DNA from: Streptomyces sp. NBC_00285
GTDB lineage: Bacteria > Actinomycetota > Actinomycetes > Streptomycetales > Streptomycetaceae
Reading direction: 5' to 3'
DNA length: 64,000 nucleotides
Assembly (NCBI RefSeq): GCF_036174265.1
Contig: NZ_CP108055.1
Span: 2,852,001-2,916,000, forward strand
The position numbers and the translations under genes are program-made. Position 1 is the first letter of the stretch. Each line of letters starts with the position of its first letter. Of this stretch, positions 8,885 through 18,612 are shown one piece after another. The notes under the pieces are model-generated. The model searched no databases, was not told the DNA's origin, and saw only the letters and a list, made by a program, of their open reading frames with translations.

Positions 8885-8968
8885 CGCGCTCCTTGCATGC
8901 GCTTCGGTCCAAGCAGCGCTGATCTTTGTCCATGGACGGGGGCGCCGCCAGTGGTGAGGGTGGAGCCT
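8885..8968. promoter_or_regulatory. Divergent promoter region of araC-type gene and GH35 gene
   Basis: An 84-bp gap between two divergent genes must hold both promoters. It includes a perfect 10-bp palindrome GTCCATGGAC at 8928-8937, 31 bp upstream of the galactosidase ATG, which could be an operator half. This is inferred from position only. Confidence 0.45.
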
Positions 8969-10738
8969 ATGAGCGAGTTCACGACGGGTGAAAGCGATTT
9001 CCTGCTGGACGGGCGGCCGGTGCGGCTGCTGTCCGGCGCGCTGCACTACTTCCGGGTGCACGAGGCGCAGTGGGGGCACCGGCTGGCGATGCTGCGGGCG
9101 ATGGGCCTCAACTGCGTGGAGACGTACGTGCCGTGGAACCTGCACGAGCCGCACCCGGGTGACGTCCGGGACGTTCAGGCGCTGGGCCGGTTCCTGGACG
9201 CGGCGCGGGAGGCCGGGCTGTGGGCGATCGTCCGTCCGGGCCCGTACATCTGCGCGGAGTGGGAGAACGGTGGGCTGCCGCACTGGCTGAAGGGCCACGC
9301 GCGTACGAGCGACGAGGTGTATCTGGGGCAGGTGGAGCGCTGGTTCGGGCGGCTGCTCCCGCAGGTCGTGGCGCGGCAGATCGACCGGGGTGGCCCGGTG
9401 CTCATGGTGCAGGTGGAGAACGAGTACGGCAGCTACGGCTCCGATGCGGGGTATCTGCGGTGGCTGGCCGAGCTGTTGCGCGCTCAGGGCGTGACCGTTC
9501 CCCTGTGCACGTCGGACGGTGCCGAGGACCACATGCTGAGCGGTGGTTCGGTTCCCGGTGTCCTCGCCACGGTCAACTTCGGTTCGGGCGCCCGCACGGC
9601 CTTCGACGTGCTGCGCCGGTACCGCCCGGACGGCCCGTTGATGTGCATGGAGTTCTGGTGCGGCTGGTTCGACCACTGGGGCGGCGAGCATGTCGTACGG
9701 GATGCCGTGGACGCGGCGGCGACGCTGCGGGAGATCCTGGAGTGCGGTGCGTCGGTGAACCTGTACATGGCACACGGCGGCACCAACTTCGCGGGCTGGG
9801 CGGGCGCGAACCGGGGCGGGGGCGCGTTGCACGACGGTCCGCTGGAGCCGGACGTGACGTCGTACGACTATGACGCGCCGATCGACGAGTACGGGCGGCC
9901 GACGGAGAAGTTCTGGCGTTTTCGTGAGGTGCTGTCCGCGTACGGTCCGGTGGCCGAACTGCCGCCCGCACCAGCGGTGTTGGGGGCGCCAGGGGATGTG
10001 GGGGTGGCCGGGTGGGCGTCCTTGGCGACGGTGCTGGAGGCGCGGGGCGGGCCGTCCGTCGAGGGCCCTGTCCCGCCGGGCTTCGAGGAGTTGGACGTCG
10101 ACCGGGGGCTGGTGCGGTACGAGGTGACGGTGCCGGGTCCGCGGCAGCCGTATCCGCTGACGGTGCGCGGGCTGCGGGACCTGGCGGTGGTGTACGTCGA
10201 CGGGGAGCGGGCCGGGGTGCTCAGCGAGGACGACGTGCGGCTGAAGGAGCCGGTGGCGGGGCACGCGCGCGTGGAGCTGTGGGTGGAGTCGCTGGGGCGG
10301 GTCAACTACGGGCCGAGGAGCGGGGAGGGCAAGGGGATCACCGGGGGGCTGCTGCACGAGCGGCAGTTCCTGCACGGGGTGCGGGCGCGGGGGCTGCGGC
10401 TGGACGCGCTGGACTCGCCTGCGGGCCTGGACTTCGGCGGGGTCCCCGAGGACGGCTCACCCGGTCTGTACCGGGGTGAGGTGAGCGTGCGGGGTGCGGG
10501 GGACGCGGTGCTGGAGCTGGAGGGCTGGACCCGTGGGTTCGTGTGGGTCAACGGCTTCAACCTCGGCCGGTACTGGTCCGTGGGCCCGCAGCGGTCGCTG
10601 TACGTGCCCGGGCCGGTGCTGCGGGAGGGCGGCAACGAGGTGTGGGTGCTGGAACTGGAGGGGGCGCCGGCGGGCGGCCCGGGGCTCCGGCTGCGGGCGC
10701 CGGATACGGCCGGCGATATTCCGGGCGCATCCTCGTAG
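8969..10738 (+). CDS. Glycoside hydrolase family 35 beta-galactosidase
   Basis: 589 residues; bacterial GH35 enzymes are usually 580-620. The N-terminal TIM barrel carries the acid/base glutamate E152 in VQVENEYGSYG and the nucleophile E228 in MCMEFWCGWF. The signature GGLPHWL precedes them, and C-terminal beta domains with galactose-binding jelly-roll character follow (GFVWVNGFNLGRYW). There is no signal peptide, so it probably acts in the cytoplasm on imported galactosides. The ATG at 8969 follows GAGGGTGGAG. It is divergent from the AraC regulator. Confidence 0.92.
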   Translation: MSEFTTGESDFLLDGRPVRLLSGALHYFRVHEAQWGHRLAMLRAMGLNCVETYVPWNLHEPHPGDVRDVQALGRFLDAAREAGLWAIVRPGPYICAEWENGGLPHWLKGHARTSDEVYLGQVERWFGRLLPQVVARQIDRGGPVLMVQVENEYGSYGSDAGYLRWLAELLRAQGVTVPLCTSDGAEDHMLSGGSVPGVLATVNFGSGARTAFDVLRRYRPDGPLMCMEFWCGWFDHWGGEHVVRDAVDAAATLREILECGASVNLYMAHGGTNFAGWAGANRGGGALHDGPLEPDVTSYDYDAPIDEYGRPTEKFWRFREVLSAYGPVAELPPAPAVLGAPGDVGVAGWASLATVLEARGGPSVEGPVPPGFEELDVDRGLVRYEVTVPGPRQPYPLTVRGLRDLAVVYVDGERAGVLSEDDVRLKEPVAGHARVELWVESLGRVNYGPRSGEGKGITGGLLHERQFLHGVRARGLRLDALDSPAGLDFGGVPEDGSPGLYRGEVSVRGAGDAVLELEGWTRGFVWVNGFNLGRYWSVGPQRSLYVPGPVLREGGNEVWVLELEGAPAGGPGLRLRAPDTAGDIPGASS

Positions 10739-10775
10739 AGTGGTATCGGGTTCTGGGCGTCCTGGGGGTACCGGC

Positions 10776-11657
10776 GTGACGAACGACGGACCGGTCGAGC
10801 ACGGCTATCCGCACCTGGAGCAGGTGCGGGCGTCGATCACCGCACTGTGGAAACGGCTCTCGTACGACACCGTCCAGACGTTCGCGACGAGTGTGGCGCC
10901 GGTGGACGTGGCGTTCTGCGACACCGACGATCTTCATCTGGGCGCGCAGCGGGTGGCCCGGGAGCTGGTGCGGCACTACCGGCTGCCGGATGCCCGGCTC
11001 GTCGTCGGGTTCCGGGAGATGACGCATGCGGCGAACGTCGAACTGACCGCGGGGCCCGAGTACTTCGTGGAGCTGAACGACCGTTTCCGTACGCATCGGC
11101 GGGACATCGGGGCGGCGCTCGCGCACGAGATCATGCATGTGTATCTGCACCGGCTGGGGCTGTCCTATCCCGGGACGGGGGACAACGAGATCCTCACGGA
11201 CACGGCGACGACGTATCTCGGGGCGGGGTGGCTGCTGCTCGACGCGTACCGGGAGGACGCGGCCTCGTCGCAGAAGCTTGGGTATCTCACGCCGGAGGAG
11301 TTCGGGTACGTGCTGGCGAAGCGGTCGCTGGTGTTCGGTGAGGATCCGTCGGTGTGGTTCACCAGTGCGCAGGCGTACACGGCGTATGTGAAGGGGATGG
11401 CCCGGGCCCGGGAGGACGAACAGCAGCCCCCGCTCACGGCGGCGGGGTGGGCGGGGCGGCGGCGGTACGCGCGTGACCGGCGGCACGGGGGGTCCGGCCC
11501 CGGGCCGGGGGTGCCGTATGCGTTCACGCCGGACGGGGGCGGGTTACGGGTGTCGTTCCCCTGCCCCACCTGTCATCAGCGGATCCGGGTGCCGGTGCGG
11601 GGGCGGGTACGGGCGCGGTGTGCGCTGTGCCGGACGGTGCTGGAGTGCGACACCTAG
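10776..11657 (+). CDS. HExxH putative metallopeptidase with C-terminal zinc ribbon; contains a TTA codon
   Basis: 293 residues from GTG 10776. A gluzincin-like helix HEIMH occupies residues 117-121, with a possible third ligand E138 in GDNEILTD. The C-terminus has CPTC (263-266) and CALC (282-285), a four-cysteine zinc ribbon. No signal peptide is visible. I do not recognise the exact family; a cytoplasmic zinc protease is the plain reading. Leucine codon 257 (11544-11546) is TTA, a codon read by the bldA tRNA in Streptomyces, so the protein may be made only late in growth. It lies 37 bp after the galactosidase gene, possibly in one transcript. Confidence 0.75.
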   Translation: MTNDGPVEHGYPHLEQVRASITALWKRLSYDTVQTFATSVAPVDVAFCDTDDLHLGAQRVARELVRHYRLPDARLVVGFREMTHAANVELTAGPEYFVELNDRFRTHRRDIGAALAHEIMHVYLHRLGLSYPGTGDNEILTDTATTYLGAGWLLLDAYREDAASSQKLGYLTPEEFGYVLAKRSLVFGEDPSVWFTSAQAYTAYVKGMARAREDEQQPPLTAAGWAGRRRYARDRRHGGSGPGPGVPYAFTPDGGGLRVSFPCPTCHQRIRVPVRGRVRARCALCRTVLECDT

Positions 11658-11681
11658 GGTGTGTGGGCCGCCTGCGGGTGC

Positions 11682-11741
11682 GTTGTGGCTGGTCGCGCCC
11701 GCGCGGCGGTAGCCGCACATCCAACAGAGCCCCGCGCCCCT
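11682..11741. repeat. 60-bp dispersed intergenic repeat, copy 1
   Basis: Starts GTTGTGGCTGGTCGCGCCCG and ends CCCGCGCCCCT. It matches the element at 41523-41582 at 56 of 60 positions and lies between the convergent HExxH and SDR genes. The inner part GCGGCGGTAGCCGC can form a small hairpin, so it may act as a terminator. It belongs to a family I know as widespread in Streptomyces spacers. Confidence 0.8.
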
Positions 11742-11753
11742 GGGTCGATCCGG

Positions 11754-12659
11754 TCACGCCCCGTACACCGGCTCGGGTGTCCCGGCCTCCCCCAACAGCT
11801 TCAGTGCCGTCTCTCCCGCCTCCGCCGGGGTCCACCGCGCGCCCTTGTCCGCGCTCGGGCCCGGGCTCCAGCCCTCCATCACCGTGATGCGGCCGCCCTC
11901 CGTCTCGAAGACCCTGCCGGTCACGCCCGCGCTCGCTTCCGAGCCCAGCCAGACGACGAGGGGGGACACGTTCTCCGGGGCCATCGCGTCGAAGCCTGCC
12001 GAAGGGGCCGCCATCGTGTCGGCGAAGGTGCGTTCGGTCATCCTGGTGCGGGCCGCGGGGGCGATCGCGTTGACCTGGACGCCGTAGCGGGCGAGTTCGG
12101 CGGAGGCGACCAGGGTCAGGGCGACGATCCCGGCCTTCGCGGCGCTGTAGTTGCCCTGCCCGACGGAGCCCAACAGGCCTGCCCCGCTGGACGTGTTGAC
12201 GACCCGGGCCGTCGGCGCACGGCCCGCCTTGGCCTCCGCCCGCCAGTGCGCGGCCGCGTGCTTGAGCGGCAGGAAGTGCCCTTTCAGGTGTACGCGCATC
12301 ACGGCGTCCCAGTCGTCCTCGTCGAGGTTGACGAGCATCCGGTCGCGCAGGAACCCGGCGTTGTTGACGAGGGTGTCGAGGCGGCCGTACGTCCGAAGGG
12401 CGGTGGTGATCAGGGACTCGGCCCCCGCACTGCTCGCGATGTCACCGCCGTGTGCGATCGCCTCGCCGCCCGCTGTGCGGATCTCCTCGGCCACGAGAGC
12501 GGCCGGGCTGTCGGGGCCCGGTGTGCCGTCGAGGCCGACGCCGAGGTCGTTGACGACGACCCGGGCGCCCTCGGCGGCGAAGGCGAGGGCGTGGGCACGG
12601 CCGAGGCCGCGGCCCGCGCCGGTGACGACGACGACCCGGCCGTCGCAGATTCCGGTCAT
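11754..12659 (-). CDS. Short-chain dehydrogenase/reductase of the KstR2-type steroid cluster (Rv3548c-like)
   Basis: 301 residues. Classic SDR features are the NAD(P) motif TGAGRGLG near residue 13, NNAG, and the catalytic Ser/Tyr/Lys with YSAAK. An insertion after the first beta-alpha unit (GVGLDGTPGPDS) is typical of the multifunctional-enzyme-type SDRs. M. tuberculosis Rv3548c has about the same length and the same position beside echA20. The precise substrate is unknown, but the location suggests a steroid-derived acyl-CoA intermediate. Its start overlaps the upstream SDR stop by 4 nt, and the two are read from the promoter carrying the palindrome at 13442. Confidence 0.85.
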   Translation of the reverse strand: MTGICDGRVVVVTGAGRGLGRAHALAFAAEGARVVVNDLGVGLDGTPGPDSPAALVAEEIRTAGGEAIAHGGDIASSAGAESLITTALRTYGRLDTLVNNAGFLRDRMLVNLDEDDWDAVMRVHLKGHFLPLKHAAAHWRAEAKAGRAPTARVVNTSSGAGLLGSVGQGNYSAAKAGIVALTLVASAELARYGVQVNAIAPAARTRMTERTFADTMAAPSAGFDAMAPENVSPLVVWLGSEASAGVTGRVFETEGGRITVMEGWSPGPSADKGARWTPAEAGETALKLLGEAGTPEPVYGA

Positions 12660-13420
12660 CTCACGTCTCCTTGCCGAGGGTTGCCGACGGTTGTCGCGTT
12701 GGTGGCGTCGAGGAAGGCGGGCCGCTCGCCGCCGCCGTGCACGAGCAGGGAGGCCCCGCTGATGTAGGCGGCGGCGTCCGAGGCGAGGAACACGGCCGCC
12801 GCTCCCACGTCCGACGGATCGGCGAGACGGCCGAGCGGGACCGTGCGGGAGACGGCGGCGATACCCTCCTCGTCGCCGTAGTAGAGGGAGGACCGCTCGG
12901 TGTCGACCATCCCGACGACCAGGGTGTTCACGCGGATGTCCGGCGCCCACTCCACGGCCATCGAGCGGGCGAGGTTCTCCAGGCCCGCCTTGGCGGCCCC
13001 GTACGCGGCGGCGCCGGGTGAGGGCCGACCGCCGCTGACGCTCCCGATCATGACGATCGAGCCGCGGCTGCGTTTGAGGTGCTCGTAGGCGGCCAGGGAC
13101 ACCGTCAGCGGGGCGAGGAGGTTCAACTCCAGTACGCGGACGTGCCGTTCGGGACGGTTGTCGGCGAGCAGCCGGTAGGGCGCCCCGCCCGCGTTGTTGA
13201 CCAGTACGTCCAGCCGCGGCAGTCCGTCGAGGAAGTGCCCCACGGCGTCGGCGTCCCGGACGTCGACCTGCGCGAACCGTGTTGCCGGCAGGGGGACTTC
13301 GGGGGGCCTGCGGGCGCAGACGACGACCTCCGCCCCCGCGTCCACGAAGGAGCGGGCGATACCGGCGCCGACTCCCCGGGTCCCGCCGGTGACGACCACG
13401 ACCTTCCCGTTCAGCTCCAT
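12656..13420 (-). CDS. Short-chain dehydrogenase/reductase (Rv3549c-like)
   Basis: 254 residues. The cofactor motif TGGTRGVG is near residue 11, NNAGG near residue 85, catalytic tyrosine and lysine in YGAAKAG, and the serine in IGSVSGG. It has the length and position of Rv3549c, the second SDR of the mycobacterial KstR2 regulon. It is probably an NAD(P)-dependent oxidoreductase acting on a hydroxy- or oxo-acyl intermediate. It is the first gene of a two-gene minus-strand unit, divergent from echA20, with 56 bp between the starts. Confidence 0.85.
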   Translation of the reverse strand: MELNGKVVVVTGGTRGVGAGIARSFVDAGAEVVVCARRPPEVPLPATRFAQVDVRDADAVGHFLDGLPRLDVLVNNAGGAPYRLLADNRPERHVRVLELNLLAPLTVSLAAYEHLKRSRGSIVMIGSVSGGRPSPGAAAYGAAKAGLENLARSMAVEWAPDIRVNTLVVGMVDTERSSLYYGDEEGIAAVSRTVPLGRLADPSDVGAAAVFLASDAAAYISGASLLVHGGGERPAFLDATNATTVGNPRQGDVR

Positions 13421-13441
13421 TCGCCGCTACCCTTCTCACCT

Positions 13442-13455
13442 AACAAACGTTTGGT
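13442..13455. promoter_or_regulatory. KstR2-like operator 1
   Basis: The 14-mer AACAAACGTTTGGT fits the mycobacterial KstR2 consensus AnCAAGnnCTTGnT except that A/T replace G/C at the inner pair; its core CAAACGTTTG is a perfect palindrome. It sits between the divergent SDR pair and echA20-ipdABC, 22 bp from each start, where it could control both units. The consensus is recalled from work on M. tuberculosis; binding here is inferred. Confidence 0.75.
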
Positions 13456-13476
13456 GGAAAGGTAGCTGATGCTTCC

Positions 13477-14235
13477 ATGGGTGTCTCCACCTCGCCCCCG
13501 GAAAAGGGGCTGGAAAAAGAGGGCGTCGCCGTCGTCACGGTCGACTTCCCGCCGGTGAACGCCCTCCCGGTGGACGGCTGGTTCGCTCTGGCCGACGCCG
13601 TGCGCACCGCGGGCCGCGACCCGCAGGTACGGTGCGTGGTCCTGGCCGCGAAGGGGCGCGGGTTCAACGCGGGCGTGGACATCAAGGAGCTCCAGAGCCA
13701 GGGGCCCGGCGCCCTGATCGGCGCCAACCGCGGCTGCTTCGAGGCCTTTTCGGCGGTGTACGAGTGCGAGGTACCCGTCGTCGCGGCCGTCCAGGGGTTC
13801 TGTCTGGGCGGCGGGATCGGGCTCGTGGGCAACGCGGACGTCGTCGTGGCGAGCGAGGACGCCACCTTCGGACTGCCCGAACTGGACCGCGGGGCGCTGG
13901 GCGCAGCCACCCATCTGTCCCGCCTGGTCCCGCAGCATCTGATGCGCGCCCTGTACTACACCTCGCGCACGGTGACGGCGGCCGAGCTGCACGCGCACGG
14001 CTCGGTGTGGCGAGTGGTCCCCCGCGAGGAACTGTCCGCCGCCGCAGTGGAGTTGGCCCGCGAGATTGCCGCCAAGGACGGCGAGCTGCTGCGCCTCGCA
14101 AAGGCCGCGATCAACGGCATCGACCCCGTCGACGTCCGCCGCAGCTACCGCTTCGAGCAGGGTTTCACCTTCGAGGCGAGCGTCGCCGGGGTCGCCGACC
14201 GGGTCCGCGACAGGTTCGGAAGGGACGGGACGTGA
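13477..14235 (+). CDS. echA20: EchA20-like crotonase (HIEC-CoA ring-opening hydrolase)
   Basis: 252 residues of the crotonase fold. The oxyanion-hole segments are FNAGVDIKEL near residue 70 and CLGGGIGLVGNADV near residue 108; the catalytic loop is FGLPELDRGALGA. In mycobacteria EchA20 hydrolyses a beta-diketone CoA ester and opens steroid ring D. The assignment rests on size and on gene order: it is followed by ipdA, ipdB and ipdC exactly as in M. tuberculosis. The TGA overlaps the GTG start of ipdA. It is controlled from the 13.44-kb operator region. Confidence 0.88.
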   Translation: MGVSTSPPEKGLEKEGVAVVTVDFPPVNALPVDGWFALADAVRTAGRDPQVRCVVLAAKGRGFNAGVDIKELQSQGPGALIGANRGCFEAFSAVYECEVPVVAAVQGFCLGGGIGLVGNADVVVASEDATFGLPELDRGALGAATHLSRLVPQHLMRALYYTSRTVTAAELHAHGSVWRVVPREELSAAAVELAREIAAKDGELLRLAKAAINGIDPVDVRRSYRFEQGFTFEASVAGVADRVRDRFGRDGT

Positions 14236-15038
14236 GCGACAAGACGATGTCCGCCGACGAGGCGGTCGCCCGGCTGGCCAGTGGGATGACCCTGGGCATC
14301 GGCGGCTGGGGTTCCCGCCGCAAGCCGATGGCCCTGGTCCACGCGCTGCTGCGCTCCGATGTCACCGACCTGACGGTCGTCTCCTGCGGCGGCCCGGACG
14401 TCGGCATGCTCGCCGCCGCCGGCCGGATACGGAAACTGGTCGCCCCTTTCGTCACCCTCGACTCGATCCCCCTGGAACCGCACTACCGGGCGGCCCGCGA
14501 GCGCGGCGCCTTCGAGCTCATGGAGATCGACGAGGCCATGTTCATGTGGGGGCTGCGGGCCGCGGCGAACCGGCTGCCGTTCCTGCCGGTGCGGGCGGGC
14601 ATCGGCTCGGACGTGATGCGGGTCAACCCCGGCCTGCGCACGGTGACATCGCCGTACGACGACGGGGAGACCTTCGTCGCCATGCCCGCGCTGCGTCTCG
14701 ACGCGGCCCTCGTCCACCTCAACCGTGCCGACCGGCTCGGCAACGCGCAGTACCTGGGCCCCGACCCGTACTTCGACGACCTGTTCTGCGAGGCCGCCGG
14801 CGCGGCCTACGTCTCGTGCGAACAGGTCGTCGACACCGCCGAGTTGACCAAGGGGGCGGCCCTCCAGTCGCTCCTGGTCAGGCGGCACACGGTGACGGGT
14901 GTCGTCGAGGCTCCGAACGGAGCGCACTTCACGTCCTGCGCACCGGACTACGGCCGGGACGAGGCCGCACAGAAGGAGTACGCGAGCACACCCTGGCCGG
15001 AGTTCGCCGAGCGCCATCTGAAGGGGACGACACCGTGA
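14232..15038 (+). CDS. ipdA: IpdA, alpha subunit of the COCHEA-CoA hydrolase (CoA-transferase fold)
   Basis: 268 residues of the class I CoA-transferase alpha fold, with the glycine-rich segment LGIGGWGSRRKPMALV near residue 22. In M. tuberculosis and Rhodococcus IpdA and IpdB form a heterodimer that opens the last steroid ring by hydrolysis, rather than transferring CoA. The GTG start at 14232 overlaps the echA20 stop, and the 3' end overlaps ipdB the same way, which fits equimolar subunit synthesis. An internal ATG at 14247 is a less likely start. Confidence 0.9.
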   Translation: MSDKTMSADEAVARLASGMTLGIGGWGSRRKPMALVHALLRSDVTDLTVVSCGGPDVGMLAAAGRIRKLVAPFVTLDSIPLEPHYRAARERGAFELMEIDEAMFMWGLRAAANRLPFLPVRAGIGSDVMRVNPGLRTVTSPYDDGETFVAMPALRLDAALVHLNRADRLGNAQYLGPDPYFDDLFCEAAGAAYVSCEQVVDTAELTKGAALQSLLVRRHTVTGVVEAPNGAHFTSCAPDYGRDEAAQKEYASTPWPEFAERHLKGTTP

Positions 15039-15751
15039 CCGTGACGCGGAGCGAGTACTGCGTGATCGCCTGCGCCGACGCCTGGCGCGGCGGGGGTGAG
15101 ATCCTCGCCAGCCCGATGGGCCTGATCCCCTCCGTCGGCGCCCGCCTGGCCCGGCGGACGTTCTCCCCCGACCTCCTCCTCACCGACGGCGAGGCGATGC
15201 TCGTGCGGGACGACGGCACCGTCGAGGGCTGGCTGCCGTACCGACAGCACCTCGCCCTGGTCACCGGCGGCCGGCGGCACGTGATGATGGGCGCGAGCCA
15301 GATCGACCGGTACGGCAACCAGAACATCTCCTGCATCGGCGACTGGGCCCGGCCGACGCGACAGCTGCTCGGGGTGCGGGGAGCGCCGGTCAACACCCTC
15401 AACAACCCGACCAGTTACTGGGTGCCGAGGCACTCCCGGCGGGTGTTCGTGGAGAAGGTCGACATGGTGTGCGGGGTGGGGTACGACCGTGCGGCCGGAG
15501 CCCGCTACCACCGGATCCCCCGGGTCGTCTCCGACCTGGGCGTCTTCGACTTCGCGACGCCGGACCACGCGATGCGGCTGGCGTCGCTGCATCCGGGGGT
15601 CACCGTGGACCAGGTCAGACAGGCCACCGGCTTCGACCCGGTGATCCCCGACGAGGTGCCGTACACCCGTGAACCGACGGACCAGGAGCTGGAGTTGATC
15701 CGCGAGGTGCTCGACCCGCACAACACCCGCTCCCGGGAGGTCGGCAGCTGA
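15035..15751 (+). CDS. ipdB: IpdB, beta subunit of the COCHEA-CoA hydrolase
   Basis: 238 residues of the CoA-transferase beta fold; the segment MGASQIDRYGNQNIS and the NNPTSYWVP loop are family features. It pairs with IpdA encoded just upstream (GTGA overlap), and its own TGA overlaps the ATG of ipdC. Role: hydrolytic opening of ring C in steroid nucleus catabolism. IpdAB normally lack the catalytic glutamate of true CoA-transferases; an alignment would be needed to confirm this here. Confidence 0.9.
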   Translation: MTVTRSEYCVIACADAWRGGGEILASPMGLIPSVGARLARRTFSPDLLLTDGEAMLVRDDGTVEGWLPYRQHLALVTGGRRHVMMGASQIDRYGNQNISCIGDWARPTRQLLGVRGAPVNTLNNPTSYWVPRHSRRVFVEKVDMVCGVGYDRAAGARYHRIPRVVSDLGVFDFATPDHAMRLASLHPGVTVDQVRQATGFDPVIPDEVPYTREPTDQELELIREVLDPHNTRSREVGS

Positions 15752-16800
15752 TGGAGACCGCGTTCACCCGGCTGGTCGGCGTCCGCCACCCGATCGTGCA
15801 GACCGGGATGGGGTGGGTCGCCGGACCACGCCTGGTATCCGCCACGGCGAACGCGGGCGCGCTCGGCATCCTGGCCTCCGCGACCATGACACTCGGCCAA
15901 CTGCGCGACGCGGTACGGGAGGTGAAGTCCCGTACGGACGCGCCCTTCGGGGTCAATCTGCGGGCCGACGCGGCGGACGCCGGGGACCGGGTGCGGGTGA
16001 TCGTCGACGAGGGCGTGCGGGTGGCGTCCTTCGCGCTCGCGCCCTCCGCCGCGCTGATCGGTGAACTGAAGGCGGCGGGGGTCGTCGTGATCCCGTCCGT
16101 CGGGGCCCGCCGACATGCCGAGAAGGTCGCGGCCTGGGGCGCGGACGCGGTGATCGTGCAGGGCGGGGAGGGCGGCGGGCACACCGGGGACGTGGCGACG
16201 ACGGTGCTGCTGCCGCAGGTCGTGGACGCGGTGGACATCCCGGTCGTGGCGGCGGGCGGCTTCTTCGACGGGCGGGGCCTGGTCGCCGCGCTCGCGTACG
16301 GGGCGGCGGGCGTCGCCATGGGCACCCGGTTCCTGCTCACCTCGGACTCGACGGTGCCGGAGGCGGTGAAAGCGCGCTATCTGGCGGCGACGGTCAAGGA
16401 CGTGACGGTGACCCGGGCGGTCGACGGACTCCCCCACCGCATGCTCCGCACCGACCTGGTGACCACGCTGGAGAACTCCGGCCGGGCCAGGGCCCTTTGG
16501 CACGCGGTGCACCGAGCGGCCGGCTTCCGGAGACTGTCGGGGCTGACCTGGCGGGCGATGGCCCGCGACGGCCTCGCGATGCGCCACGGCAAGGACCTGT
16601 CCTGGAGCCAGGTCCTGCTCGCCGCCAACACGCCCATGCTGCTCAGGTCCGCGATGGTCGACGGCCGTACGGATCTCGGCGTCATGGCCTCCGGCCAGGT
16701 CGCCGGGGTGATCGACGACCTGCCGTCGTGCGCGGAACTGGTGACACGGATCGTGAAGGAGGCGGAGGAGGTTCTGGAGGCCCTCAGAGACCTTGGATGA
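15751..16800 (+). CDS. ipdC: IpdC, flavin-dependent oxidoreductase of the nitronate monooxygenase/2-nitropropane dioxygenase family
   Basis: 349 residues. FMN-binding TIM-barrel motifs are IVQTGMGWVAGP at the N-terminus, QGGEGGGHTG near residue 137 and AAGGFFDGRGLVAALAYGA near residue 168. The general family is annotated as nitronate monooxygenase, but the position after ipdAB identifies it as IpdC, which oxidises a HIP-derived CoA thioester in steroid breakdown. It is the last gene of the four-gene unit and ends 3 bp from the convergent fadA6, with no room for a terminator hairpin. Confidence 0.88.
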   Translation: METAFTRLVGVRHPIVQTGMGWVAGPRLVSATANAGALGILASATMTLGQLRDAVREVKSRTDAPFGVNLRADAADAGDRVRVIVDEGVRVASFALAPSAALIGELKAAGVVVIPSVGARRHAEKVAAWGADAVIVQGGEGGGHTGDVATTVLLPQVVDAVDIPVVAAGGFFDGRGLVAALAYGAAGVAMGTRFLLTSDSTVPEAVKARYLAATVKDVTVTRAVDGLPHRMLRTDLVTTLENSGRARALWHAVHRAAGFRRLSGLTWRAMARDGLAMRHGKDLSWSQVLLAANTPMLLRSAMVDGRTDLGVMASGQVAGVIDDLPSCAELVTRIVKEAEEVLEALRDLG

Positions 16801-16803
16801 CCG

Positions 16804-17961
<1,158 letters not shown>

Positions 17962-17984
17962 GGCAACTCCCTGCTCTGAAAGGG

Positions 17985-18608
17985 CTATTCGCGTACGGCG
18001 ATCCCGTCCAGCACCATCGACAGGTACTGCCGGGCGATCTCCTCCGGGCTGTGCTGTCCGCCGGGCCGGTACCAGGACGCGGCGACCCACACGGTGTCGC
18101 GCACGAACCGGTACGTCAGCCGTACGTCGAGGTCGGCCCGGAACACCTCGGCCGCGACCCCGCGCTCCAGCGTGGACAGCCAGGCCTTCTCGAACCTGCG
18201 CTGCGACTCGGCGAGGAACGCGAACCGTTCCTGCGCGACCAGCTGCCTGCTCTCCTTCTGGTAGATCGCGACGGCCGCGCGGTGCCGGTCGATCTCCCGG
18301 AACGACTCGGTGACCAGGGCCTCCAGGGTCTCGCGGGGGCCCAGCTCGGCGTCCAGGACGGTGTCGTAGCCGTCCCAGAGCTCGTCGAGGAAGGTCCGCA
18401 GGATCTCCTCCAGCATCGATTCCTTGGAGTCGAAGTGGTAGTAGAGGCTGCCCGCGAGCATGCCCGCGTGGTCGGCGATCTTGCGTACGGTCGTGGCGTT
18501 GTAGCCCTGTTCGGCGAAGACCTCGGCGGCGGTGTCGAGGAGTTCGCGACGGCGGGCGGGCGCCGCGGCGCTCACCTGGGGCTTCTTCTTGGTCGGCACA
18601 TCGTCCAT
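17985..18608 (-). CDS. kstR2: KstR2-like TetR family repressor
   Basis: 207 residues. The N-terminal TetR helix-turn-helix is clear (ELLDTAAEVFAEQGY, then TTVRKIADHAGMLAGSLYYHF); the rest is an all-helical ligand-binding domain. In mycobacteria KstR2 represses the HIP catabolic genes and is released by HIP-CoA. Here it lies inside the same gene set, between fadA6 and ipdF, as Rv3557c does. Two matching palindromes lie in the block's two divergent promoter regions, and one is upstream of its own unit, which fits autoregulation. Confidence 0.87.
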   Translation of the reverse strand: MDDVPTKKKPQVSAAAPARRRELLDTAAEVFAEQGYNATTVRKIADHAGMLAGSLYYHFDSKESMLEEILRTFLDELWDGYDTVLDAELGPRETLEALVTESFREIDRHRAAVAIYQKESRQLVAQERFAFLAESQRRFEKAWLSTLERGVAAEVFRADLDVRLTYRFVRDTVWVAASWYRPGGQHSPEEIARQYLSMVLDGIAVRE

Positions 18609-18612
18609 TGTC

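Noticed and set aside
8885-10375. N-terminal extension of the AraC frame (788 codons in total)
   Set aside because: The extension is antisense to the GH35 gene; a good ribosome site fixes the start at 8884.
15751-16800. Plain annotation as nitronate monooxygenase
   Set aside because: The fold is right, but the position after ipdAB and next to fadA6/kstR2 makes IpdC much more likely.
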